The position numbers and the translations under genes are program-made. This document shows positions 17,234-25,700 of a stretch of DNA of 64,000 nt, in pieces. The notes beneath the pieces were generated by a model that was given only the letters and a program-made list of their open reading frames with translations, had not been told where the DNA came from and did not search any database. Each line of letters starts with the position of its first letter. The first letter of the stretch is position 1. The DNA comes from Ignavibacteriaceae bacterium (lineage in GTDB: Bacteria; Bacteroidota; Ignavibacteria; Ignavibacteriales; Ignavibacteriaceae). The DNA is taken from assembly GCA_023229425.1 (NCBI GenBank), contig JALNZG010000013.1:14573-78572 (forward strand), written 5' to 3'.

Positions 17234-18787
17234 CTACGGTTTATGTTTCTCATCCAATAGTATTTTTGCTAATACACTATGTTTTCTTCCGTAGATAAAA
17301 TATATCAGCAATCCAATTATTAACCAAACGGCAAGTCGAACCCAATTTTGCCATTCCAACGTTAACATCATTCCTAAATTAAAAATAATTCCCATAGGAG
17401 CTACGAACCAAATAGCTGGGGCTCTGAATGGACGCACCCGGTTCGGTTCTTTTTTTCGCATTATCCAAACTGCAATAGATACTAAAACAAACGCCAGAAG
17501 AGTCCCGATGTTTACCATTTTTGAGATCCCTTCAATCGGAGTAAATGCTGCGATAAGCGATACTACCGCCCCAATCAAGATATTTGCTTTCCAAGGTGTT
17601 CGGAATTCGGGGTGAAGTTCTCCAAATATTTTTTTTGAGATCAACCCATCTTTGGAAATGGCATAAAAAACACGCGATTGCCCCAAAAGCATCACGATAA
17701 TTACAGACGTCAATCCGGCGATGGCGGCAATTGAGATGATCAGTACTGCAAATGTTAACCCGTGAGCTCCAAATGCGGCTGCAATCGGCGCGGTAATATC
17801 TATCTCTTTATATGAAACCATTCCTGTTAACACAAGTGCAACAAGAATGTAGAGAATCGTGCTAACAACGAGCGATACGATAATTCCAAAAGGAACATCT
17901 TTTTGTGGGTTTCTTGCCTCCCCCGCGTGTGTGGAAACAGTATCGAATCCGATATAAGCAAAAAATATGTATGCTGCGCCTGAAACTATCCCCAATAAAC
18001 CAAATGCATTATGTGTTCCTCCCATTGCATCGGTATAAGTTCCTCTTTCGGGAATGAACGGAGACCAATTAGCAGTATTGATATATTGAGCGCCGAAAAT
18101 AATAATGAATAAAACAACAACCACTTTTACTACCACCATAATATTATTTGTGCTTGAAGCTTGTTTTATTCCTCTAACAAGAATGGCTGTAACCAACCAA
18201 ATAATTAACAAAGCGGGAAGATTTATAGAAAGATCTACACCCATAAATGAAGGTAATTGAAGATCAGAATAGTGATTTGCGAGATTTGAAGTTGTTCCTT
18301 TATGTACCGCATCCGCAACTAATTCTTTTGCGGTAAAAACATCGTTCATCAACCAGAGAGGGAATTTTATATTGAAGAGAAGCAGAAATTTTGCAAAGTA
18401 ACCTGACCATCCAACCGCTACAGCAGAGGCTGCCATCCCATATTCAAGTATTAGATCCCATCCTATTATCCATGCAAATAATTCTCCGACTGTTGCATAA
18501 GAATAAGCATAAGCTGAACCTTCAACGGGTAGAAAAGAAGCAAATTCTGCATAACATAACGCTGCAAACGTACAACCGATACCGGCAACAACAAAAGAGA
18601 GAGCTAATGCAGGTCCTGCGTACTCTTTTGCACCGACTCCGGTCATCACGAAAATCCCTGCTCCGATGATCGCTCCGATGCCGAGTGATGTTAGCCCCCA
18701 TTTTCCCAAAACTCGTTTGAGTTTGCTCTCTCTCATCTCCGCCTCAAAATGTTCGACGGGTTTTCGCTGCCAAAGTTGACTATTCAT
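17234..18787 (-). CDS. Amino acid permease (cationic amino acid transporter type)
   Basis: 517 residues with 12-14 hydrophobic segments. The first helix has the APC substrate-site motif GIGAIIGAGIFVMTGVGA, followed by GPALALSFVVAGIGCTFAAL; later FFAYIGFDTVSTHAGEARNP and FGELHPEFRTPWKANILIG are typical of YfnA/CAT-like permeases. It imports amino acids by secondary transport. It is the first gene of the minus-strand run and its start faces the divergent gene at 19134 across a 346-base gap. No special regulatory element is visible for it. Confidence 0.92.
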   Translation of the reverse strand: MNSQLWQRKPVEHFEAEMRESKLKRVLGKWGLTSLGIGAIIGAGIFVMTGVGAKEYAGPALALSFVVAGIGCTFAALCYAEFASFLPVEGSAYAYSYATVGELFAWIIGWDLILEYGMAASAVAVGWSGYFAKFLLLFNIKFPLWLMNDVFTAKELVADAVHKGTTSNLANHYSDLQLPSFMGVDLSINLPALLIIWLVTAILVRGIKQASSTNNIMVVVKVVVVLFIIIFGAQYINTANWSPFIPERGTYTDAMGGTHNAFGLLGIVSGAAYIFFAYIGFDTVSTHAGEARNPQKDVPFGIIVSLVVSTILYILVALVLTGMVSYKEIDITAPIAAAFGAHGLTFAVLIISIAAIAGLTSVIIVMLLGQSRVFYAISKDGLISKKIFGELHPEFRTPWKANILIGAVVSLIAAFTPIEGISKMVNIGTLLAFVLVSIAVWIMRKKEPNRVRPFRAPAIWFVAPMGIIFNLGMMLTLEWQNWVRLAVWLIIGLLIYFIYGRKHSVLAKILLDEKHKP

Positions 18788-19133
18788 TTCTATACTTTTC
18801 TCCGATAGTGTTTTTAGTTCGTAAATATAAAAGAGTGAGGAATTTTTTTGACGCTCTATTCCCTAGCAATGCAATCCTCTTGCAAGTTAAATAAAAACTT
18901 TTGTAAGTTTGCCAAAAATTAAGAATAAATCACTTATAAGAAAAATTGTTTCTAATAGGAAAGTGTTTTTAGATTTTTCTATGTAATTAATTTTATCCGA
19001 AATTTTCTCTTTTTGTATGGATCTTAAAACGAACTGAAAATATTTTTGTTGTTTGGTAATTTCCAAAAACGTTTCTAAATTTTGCTGTACAAATAAATTT
19101 AAATAATTTTGTAGAACCTCAAACGGGGATTAC
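18788..19133. other. Divergent intergenic region (346 bases)
   Basis: Very AT-rich spacer between the minus-strand permease gene and the plus-strand envelope gene at 19134. No gene or RNA is apparent. The only supported signal is the promoter-like module at 19052-19084, which matches modules near 22575 and 25857. Confidence 0.7.
19052..19084 (+). promoter_or_regulatory. Bacteroidota-type promoter module, copy 3 (partial)
   Basis: TTTG at 19052-19055, a 20-base spacer containing AATTTCC, then TAAATTTTG at 19076-19084. This fits the Bacteroidota housekeeping promoter (-33 TTTG, -7 TAnnTTTG). Downstream, TACAAATAAA repeats the sequence found after the -7 box in the two copies at 22575 and 25857. 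It lies about 80 bases before the ATG at 19134. Confidence 0.6.
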
Positions 19134-19937
19134 ATGAAAAAAGCACTTTATAGCCAGTTCATTTTCCAACTCATACTCGCTTGTTCAATTTATTCGCAAG
19201 TAAATTTTGAAGAAAACAATTCAACAAAGATATTTATTAAACCAAGCGATAGAAAAATTGATTCCCGGGTGGTTACCATTACTCCTTATGGAATAATTTT
19301 AGAGAATAATGAAACTGTTAGTTACAAAGTCATTTCAAAAATAGTAACCGATAACGAGAGTCTTTTGGATACCATTCTTCACTATGTTTCTCATGCAATA
19401 AAATCTGTAGATGGAAAATATTTCTTGCTCGAAATGAAACAAGCCACATTTGAAAAACTTTTGCTGAGCGACGATAGGATATTTCAAGATCAAGTATTTA
19501 TGTTCAACATCCTATCAAGTAGAGCGGAAAATATTGAACTCGCTTTTAACCTCTCACCAAGAATCTTGGAGAATGTTTACTTTCAAATGAGTTACACCAA
19601 CGGAAAATATGTTAATTCCAAGTCGTACAGTTTATCAGCTATTTCTGTTGGATTTGGTAGAAAAATAAAACTCTCTACCGGTGAAATATTGTTTGGAATA
19701 AATACCGGTACGAAATCTTTAACCGTTTCTTCCAAAAAATTTATGTCCCCCCCCTTATATTCAACCGTTGGACAATCAGTAACCTATCTTGAAATTTTAT
19801 ATAGAAGTGATCTTACCAATAACTGGATTAATTTCTGTTTAGGTAGTAAATATTATTTTTCAAACATCAAAGTTTTGGATGTCCTCACAGATTTCAATAT
19901 TAGTGCTGGATTAGTAATAAATCTTGGCGCAATATAA
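19134..19937 (+). CDS. Exported envelope protein of unknown function
   Basis: 267 residues, not recognised. A signal peptide (YSQFIFQLILACSIYSQ) is followed by a short N-terminal domain (KIFIKPSDRKIDSRVVTITP) and a C-terminal half rich in alternating hydrophobic/polar strands (ISVGFGRKIKLSTGEILFGI, FNISAGLVINLGAI) that looks like a small outer membrane beta-barrel. It is 49 bases upstream of a second beta-barrel-like gene and probably forms an operon with it. A C8 homopolymer lies inside the gene at 19747-19754 (codons for Ser-Pro-Pro), unusual in such AT-rich DNA. The gene is preceded by the promoter module shared with the RM region. Confidence 0.65.
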   Translation: MKKALYSQFIFQLILACSIYSQVNFEENNSTKIFIKPSDRKIDSRVVTITPYGIILENNETVSYKVISKIVTDNESLLDTILHYVSHAIKSVDGKYFLLEMKQATFEKLLLSDDRIFQDQVFMFNILSSRAENIELAFNLSPRILENVYFQMSYTNGKYVNSKSYSLSAISVGFGRKIKLSTGEILFGINTGTKSLTVSSKKFMSPPLYSTVGQSVTYLEILYRSDLTNNWINFCLGSKYYFSNIKVLDVLTDFNISAGLVINLGAI

Positions 19938-19986
19938 ATGGAAATATTAAATTGTACTTTATCAGTAAAGTAACTTCGGAGAACCT

Positions 19987-21189
19987 TTGACCAGAATAAT
20001 TGTTGTCTCGTTTTTAAGTTTGGTTTTTTCTTTTAATATGTTCGGACAGAACAACACTTATGAAGTTACAAATTTTCAACAAGGATTAGTGCTTGAACAG
20101 TTAAGTAGTCTTGGTTTCGTGCAGAACAGCAATTACGCAATCGAAAATATTTCAAGTTCAAATCCGGCTTCGTTAATAAATTTTGACAGCATGATGGTTG
20201 GAATTTCTTTTCAATACGTTTCTAACCAGGAGCCCGGCTGGCTTGGCGGTATTAATCATAATAGAGCATATCCTTTTCTCCCTCAATCTATTGGTGCAGT
20301 TTATCCGATAAATAATTTGAGAATTGGAATAGGAATTAGTCAAAGGTATAATTCTTTTTTAGATTTTGGAGAAATGAAAATTAGAACTATTGCACAGCCT
20401 GACGGAACCGGAGAAATTTTTACCGCAAAAGATGAAACACTCGTTGTCGGTTTTTCTAATCTCTACTCCTATTCTTTTACTTCGCTCATTAACAAAGATG
20501 ATGCCTTAAGCCTTGGGATTCAAATTAATTTGGATCGTATGGACTATTACTCACAGATTTGGCATACTGAAGGAAGAGCCGGCGGATTTGCCATATCATT
20601 TGGTTACGGTATGCATTACAAATTTCAAAACCGGTTCAATCCCGGATTATTTGAGATCGGATTCTTCTTTGAAAAAGGTTCATCTTTTAAAGAAGAATTG
20701 AAGATGAATAGCAACTCGAACTTGGTACTAACTGATTTAGACTCGAACGATGCACAACGCCCAAATAACGCCTATGTTGTACCCTCGTCATTTGATGTTA
20801 TTGTAAAAACTCCCGATAAATTTAATTACGGGTTTATTTTTTCACCGCAAAATGAACTCCATTTCTCCCTTAATTCGCGGACGGTCTATTGGAACAAGAT
20901 GCGTGAAGCATGGAAAAACTGTTCCGAATTCTCGTGCAGTATAATTTTTGATTATTCAAAAAACATGCGGTTTTCCTTCGGGCTCTATTCTTCAAATCCC
21001 CAGTTAATAAACAATGGATTCTATGACACCTCTATAAACGAAAACATGAAAACCATTTACGCAACCGTTGGACTCCACATTAAAGGGAAATATTTTATTA
21101 CCGATCTCTCCATTGCAGATAGTCACAATTATTCCGGGGCTTGGAGAAAACATACAATTCTTAAAGGAGCAATTGCTGTAAAAATATGA
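19987..21189 (+). CDS. Probable outer membrane beta-barrel protein
   Basis: 400 residues starting at TTG 19987; GGAG lies seven bases upstream and no ATG gives a signal peptide so well placed. The N-terminus TRIIVVSFLSLVFSFNMFGQ is a signal peptide. SSSNPASLINFDSMMVGIS and the many paired beta strands (LRIGIGISQRYNS, ALSLGIQINLDRM, MRFSFGLYSS, KYFITDLSIADS) resemble FadL/PorV-like barrels found in Bacteroidota. Function and ligand are unknown. It follows the envelope gene at 19134 with a 49-base gap and is followed by a strong palindrome at 21210. Confidence 0.68.
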   Translation: MTRIIVVSFLSLVFSFNMFGQNNTYEVTNFQQGLVLEQLSSLGFVQNSNYAIENISSSNPASLINFDSMMVGISFQYVSNQEPGWLGGINHNRAYPFLPQSIGAVYPINNLRIGIGISQRYNSFLDFGEMKIRTIAQPDGTGEIFTAKDETLVVGFSNLYSYSFTSLINKDDALSLGIQINLDRMDYYSQIWHTEGRAGGFAISFGYGMHYKFQNRFNPGLFEIGFFFEKGSSFKEELKMNSNSNLVLTDLDSNDAQRPNNAYVVPSSFDVIVKTPDKFNYGFIFSPQNELHFSLNSRTVYWNKMREAWKNCSEFSCSIIFDYSKNMRFSFGLYSSNPQLINNGFYDTSINENMKTIYATVGLHIKGKYFITDLSIADSHNYSGAWRKHTILKGAIAVKI

Positions 21190-21209
21190 GAATAAAGTGA
21201 GTCGATATT

Positions 21210-21236
21210 GTATCACAGAATAGTATTCTGTGATAC
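21210..21236. terminator. Perfect 13-bp palindromic hairpin, probable bidirectional terminator
   Basis: GTATCACAGAATA at 21210-21222 and TATTCTGTGATAC at 21224-21236 are perfect complements around one central base (in practice a slightly larger loop). It lies 20 bases after the stop codon of the barrel gene. A short T run occurs about eight bases further (CATTTTTAT), so a terminator is likely; an operator is the alternative. Confidence 0.5.
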
Positions 21237-21260
21237 GGTGGCATTTTTATAGATTGTGAG

Positions 21261-21430
21261 TTAGTTACACACCTTACGCAAGAAATGGAGATTATTCATA
21301 ATCTTAATCTTGTTCATAATCTTAATCAGCTTTAAACACTTAAAAAAGAGTAATCCGCCGAGGCGGATAAGAAAAAGATTAGGATGAAGATGGTTTTCTT
21401 TTAAAAACTGTGTAACGTGAGTTAGTAATT
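21261..21430. mobile_element. MITE-like element A with terminal inverted repeats
   Basis: About 170 bases. The left end TTAGTTACACACCTTACGC (21261-21279) and the reverse complement of the right end, AATTACTAACTCACGTTACA (right end 21411-21430), match the ends of element B at 35676-35819; the shared form is roughly ACTAACTCACCTTACGCAG. The interior has repeated AATCTTAATC units on the left, GATTAGGATGAAGATG-like complements on the right, and a GC-rich palindrome ATCCGCC-GA-GGCGGAT at 21353-21368. No transposase is encoded. The right end lies 15 bases before the DinB-like start codon. Confidence 0.55.
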
Positions 21431-21445
21431 AAAATGGAGATTAAT

Positions 21446-21919
21446 ATGAATGTGAAAGATTTGAAAGAGTACAAATACAACGGCGCGCGATCACTGGTTT
21501 TGTTGCACGAGAAATATTTAACTTCTCTTTTACAAACCTGGAGGGAAGCTAAGAGATTAAATATCAAACTGCCCAAAACCGATGATGAAGATTATGAATC
21601 GTTGGAAACTCTTCTAAGGCATATTTTAAGAGCTGCCGGAAGATACATGATCTGGATGTGCGACAAACTAAATCTTCCCGATCCGGAAATTGAACCGGCG
21701 CCGGAACCGGATAATATTGAAGAGGAAGCTGAAAAGTATCTGGAGCATCTTCTTATTAAATGGAGAACTCCCTTAGCTGAAGTTGAAGAGGATAAATTTA
21801 ACTCACCGACTTATACTTCACGTTGGGGAGTAGAATACTGTATCGACGCCATGCTTGAACATGCCGTTATGCATCCTATCCGGCATGAGTATCAATTAAG
21901 AAATTTAATGAAGTTATAA
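21446..21919 (+). CDS. DinB-like four-helix protein
   Basis: About 157 residues from ATG 21446, chosen because GGAG stands seven bases before it; an ATG at 21434 overlaps that GGAG. The protein is helical and acidic, with SLVLLHEKYLTSLLQTWREA, TLLRHILRAAGRYMIWMCDK and HAVMHPIRHEYQLRNLMKL. The spacing of His residues in the first, second and last helices resembles the DinB/YfiT metal-binding fold, whose members include thiol transferases and many uncharacterised proteins. I infer the fold from helix and His pattern only. It stands alone after MITE-like element A. Confidence 0.65.
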   Translation: MNVKDLKEYKYNGARSLVLLHEKYLTSLLQTWREAKRLNIKLPKTDDEDYESLETLLRHILRAAGRYMIWMCDKLNLPDPEIEPAPEPDNIEEEAEKYLEHLLIKWRTPLAEVEEDKFNSPTYTSRWGVEYCIDAMLEHAVMHPIRHEYQLRNLMKL

Positions 21920-21936
21920 ATGCAATTAACTTTACC

Positions 21937-21980
21937 GTCATTTCGAGCGAAGTCGAGAAATGAGAAGTCGAGAAATTTGG
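21937..21980. repeat. GTCATTTCGAGCGAAG-type intergenic repeat
   Basis: The stretch begins GTCATTTCGAGCGAAGTCGA and continues GAAATGAGAAGTCGAGAAAT. TCATTTC (21938-21944) and GAAATGA form a hairpin, and GAAGTCGAGAAAT is repeated. Sequences of this kind occur widely as dispersed intergenic repeats in Bacteroidota-like genomes. It separates the DinB-like gene from the Gre-like gene. Confidence 0.6.
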
Positions 21981-22028
21981 CAACCTATAATATTTCGGTT
22001 TTTAGTTATCAAAAACATATAGATTTTA

Positions 22029-22490
22029 ATGAACAACGAACTTAAAATAAAACAACAGCTTTATGCCGAATGCGTAAACTATGTTGAATCAAAGATAGAG
22101 TTAATTACTACTGCCGTTAACGAATTGCAGCAAGCTTCAAAGCTCGAAACCAAAAGCAGTATGGGTGATAAATACGAAACCGGCAGAGCCTCTATTCAGC
22201 TTGAAATGGAAAAATATTCTCAACAGTTAAACGAATTTACAAACCTGAAGAAAACCCTTTTTCAAATAAAAGCTGATAAGCAATATGACTCAGTGCAACC
22301 GGGCTGTTTAGTTTGTACAAACAACGGCAATTATTTTATCGCTATTACCGCCGGAGAATTTGAGATTGAAGGAGTAAAGTATTTAACCATCTCACTCGCT
22401 TCCCCGCTTGGAAAAGAATTACACAAAAGAAAAACCGGAGATACTTTTTCTTTTAGGAATAAAGAGTTTATAATTGAGTTGGTAATTTAA
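22029..22490 (+). CDS. GreA/GreB-like transcription factor homologue
   Basis: 153 residues. The N-terminal ~80 residues form an antiparallel coiled coil with a tip loop MGDKYETGRAS, comparable to the GDxSENAEY tip of Gre factors, where two acidic residues enter the RNA polymerase secondary channel; here Asp and Glu are kept. The C-terminal half (about 90-153) ends SLASPLGKELHKRKTGDTFSF, matching the FKBP-like Gre C-terminal domain SPIGxALLGKxxGD. A transcript-cleavage or polymerase-binding role is likely but the match is distant. The gene is monocistronic, bounded by repeats on both sides. Confidence 0.72.
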   Translation: MNNELKIKQQLYAECVNYVESKIELITTAVNELQQASKLETKSSMGDKYETGRASIQLEMEKYSQQLNEFTNLKKTLFQIKADKQYDSVQPGCLVCTNNGNYFIAITAGEFEIEGVKYLTISLASPLGKELHKRKTGDTFSFRNKEFIIELVI

Positions 22491-22500
22491 TCTGAATTGG

Positions 22501-22550
22501 TTCTCCGTGACTCTGTGGCAAATTTCTTTTCACCACGGAGCCACAGAGAA
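22501..22550. repeat. Inverted array of CTCCGTGACTCTGTGG-type units
   Basis: TTCTCCGTGACTCTGTGGC at 22501-22519 and CCACGGAGCCACAGAGAA at 22533-22550 are near-complementary arms made of degenerate CTCTGTG/CTCCGTG heptamers. They can form one long stem just after the Gre-like gene and may act as its terminator. Confidence 0.6.
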
Positions 22551-22574
22551 AATAAAAGTTTATAAATTTTATCA

Positions 22575-22606
22575 TTTGGCAATTTCCCAAAACATCTCTA
22601 TGTTTT
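22575..22606 (+). promoter_or_regulatory. Promoter of the restriction-modification gene
   Basis: TTTG at 22575-22578, a 20-base spacer, then TATGTTTT at 22599-22606, matching the Bacteroidota -33/-7 consensus. A perfect dyad AAAACAT-CTCT-ATGTTTT (22589-22606) overlaps the -7 box and could be an operator. The implied leader is about 125 bases long. Confidence 0.65.
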
Positions 22607-22706
22607 ACTTACAAATAAACAAGAAATCAGGTGGCTTTATTTCTGAGTTAGTTTTATATAGAAAATTCTTGCCAGATGGGGCGGTAACAATTCCCCTTTT
22701 ATATTC
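22575..22706 (+). repeat. Direct repeat, left copy (promoter plus leader)
   Basis: This ~130-base stretch is repeated at 25857-25988. By eye the first ~90 bases differ at about ten positions; the block 22630-22656 is identical over 27 bases to 25911-25937. The last 40 bases are weaker but both end in TTCCC(C)TTTTATAT. The copies flank the restriction-modification gene and each precedes a start codon. Confidence 0.85.
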
Positions 22707-22736
22707 TGTAATAAATTGAATTGAAAATGATAAATT

Positions 22737-25700
22737 ATGACTAAGAAATACTTATCAAATCTCTTTAAGACCTATCAAAAAGGCGATGCGAGAGAAGAAT
22801 CTTATTACAAACATCTTGCAGATTTTATTACGGAATTTTCTGAATCCCAAAGGAAAAAGAAAATTGATGTAACTATTCTTCCTAAAAAGACAGAAGCCGG
22901 AAATCCCGATTTTAGAATTTGGGATGGTAAGCAAAAAATCATCGGGTATATCGAAGCTAAAGATTTGGGCGTTGACCTTGACCGAATTGAAGATACCGAA
23001 CAACTCAAAAGGTATTTATCAACTTTCCCGAATGTTATTTTAACAAACTACACAGAGTTCCGTTTATTCAGAAACGGCGAACGGATTGAAAAAATATCAA
23101 TTACTCGTCCTTTTGTTATAAAGAAACTTTCTACTGTTCCGCCACTTGAAAACGAAGATAAATTATTTGAACTGTTTGAAAAATTCTTAGACTTCTCTCT
23201 CCCCAAAACTTACACAGCAAAAACTCTTGCAGTGGAATTAGCGAAAAGAACAAAGTTTTTGAAGGATGAAATTGTTAGCGAAGAATTAAAAAGCGGTACA
23301 AAATCAATCCAAGGATTTTATGAAGCGTTTAAGGAGTTTTTAATTGCAGGGATAAGTGAAGAAGAATTTGCCGACCTTTATTCGCAAACGATTACTTACG
23401 GCTTGTTTGCAGCACGTCTCCGCGCCGAAAAAGATTTTAATAGAAAACTTGCTTACTCATTTATTCCTAAATCTATCGGAATATTAAGAGACATTTTCAA
23501 ATTCATTTCGTTAGATGAGCTGCCGCCGCAGATGGAAATAATTATTGACGATATTGCCGATGTACTTTCGGCCGCCGATGCAAAAAAGATTCTCGATCAC
23601 TATTATCACGAAGGAAAAGGAAGCGACCCGGTATTACATTTTTACGAAACATTCCTTTCGGTTTACGATCCTGCAACACGAGAAAAACGGGGAGTTTATT
23701 ATACGCCGGAACCGGTTGTTTCTTTTATTGTCCGTTCGCTTCATCAGATACTTAAAGATAAATTTAATATTAGTGATGGACTTGCAGCAAAAGATGTAAC
23801 GCTTCTCGATCCCGCAGGCGGAACGCTCAGCTTTTTAGCTAAAGCAATTGAAATAGCAGTTGAAGAATTTGAAAACAAATATGGAAAAGGTGCGGTCAAA
23901 ACATTTCTTAAAGATCAGGTTCTACAAAATTATTATTCATTTGAATTGATGATGGCTCCATATGCAATCGGGCACATGAAAATGTCTTTCCTGTTGGAAG
24001 AACTCGGTTACCGGATGGAAGATGATGAGCGTGTAAAATATTATTTGACAAACACACTTGATATGAAAGAACTTGATGAAACTAAATTTCCGGGAATGTC
24101 GTCTCTTTCTACCGAAAGTCATGAAGCGGGGAAAGTAAAAAAGCAAGTTCCTATTCTTGTAGTTCTTGGTAATCCACCTTATTCGGGAATATCTTCAAAT
24201 AAAGGCGAATGGATTTCAGAACAAATTGAATCGTATAAATATGTTGATGGCAAACATTTTGGGGAAAGAAAACATTGGTTGCAAGATGATTATGTGAAAT
24301 TTATTCGCTTTTCTCAGTGGAAGATTGATCAAGCCGGTGAAGGCGTTTTAGGTTTTATCACTAACCATAGTTATCTCGATAATCCTACTTTCCGTGGAAT
24401 GCGCCAATCTCTAATGAATAGTTTTGATGAAATTTATATTCTCGATCTTCATGGCAATAGTTTGAAAAAAGAAAAAGCATTCGATGGAAGCAAAGATGAA
24501 AATGTTTTCGATATTCAACAAGGTGTTGCGATTGCATTCTTTATTAAACACATGAAAATTAAAATCAAATCGGTTTTTCACCATGAACTTTTAGGACTGC
24601 GAGATGCTAAATATGACTGGCTTAACAAGCACAATATTAAAAACGTAAAATGGAATAAACTTGAACCAAATAGTCCATACTATTTCCTTGTCCAAAGAGA
24701 TGAAAAGTATAGCAGTGATTATTATAATTATTTTTCAATTCAAGACATATTTCCTATTAACGTTACCGGCATTGTTACCGCAAGAGACAGTTTCGTAATT
24801 GATATTGAAAAAGATGTATTGAAAAGACGGATTGAAGAATTTAGAAGTTTATTAATCCATGATGCCTCTATTAAAGAGAGATACAAGTTGAAAGACTCAA
24901 GGGGATGGAAATTTCAAGCAGCAAGAAAAGAATTGGCAAAAGATGAAAATTGGAGTCTGTATTTCTCTAAAATATTATATCGTCCTTTTGACGTACGAAA
25001 TATATATTATACAGAAAAAATGGTCGACTGGGGACGCCAAGAAGTTATGCGCCATATGTTAGAAGAAAATATTTCCTTATGTTTTATGCGGCAAGTTTCA
25101 ACTTCAGAATCATATTCTCAAGTTTTAGTAAGCCAACAGATGGTAGACAATCGAACATTCTTTAGTAGCAAAGGTATTATTCAACAAGCCCCTTTATATC
25201 TCTATTCAGAAAGAAAAGAGAAAAGAAAGAATCCTCTAATTCAAATAATGATGTTTGAGCCTGAAGTAAAATATCAAACCCGGCAGCCTAACATAAAACC
25301 GGAGTTATTTGCAGAACTAAAAAATTATTTTAAGAAAGAACCAACGCCGGAAGAAATATTTTATTACATATACGCGGTTCTTTACAGCAATACTTACCGG
25401 GTAAAATATGCACAGTTTTTAAAAATTGATTTTCCACGTGTTCCTTTCACGAAGGATTACAAAGTTTTTATTCAACTTGGGAAACTTGGCAAAAAACTTG
25501 CAGATCTACATCTACTGAAAGCAAAAGAATTGGAGAACGTAATTTCCAAGTTTCCGGTTGCAGGCAGTTATAAAGTTATAAGACCAAAATATGAAGATGA
25601 AAAAGTTTGGATAAACAAAGAACAGTTTTTTAATAATGTAAAAGAAGAGGTATGGAAATATCAAGTCGGTGGTTATCAAGTTTGTGAAAAATGGTTAAAA

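Noticed and set aside
18788..19133. Possible riboswitch in the 346-base divergent gap
   Set aside because: Only AT-rich sequence with weak dyads is visible; no conserved aptamer core could be recognised.
22507..22719. 70-codon open frame before the RM gene
   Set aside because: It crosses the inverted array and the promoter/leader repeat, has no ribosome binding site or homologous frame in the right copy of the repeat, and is explained by the regulatory duplication.
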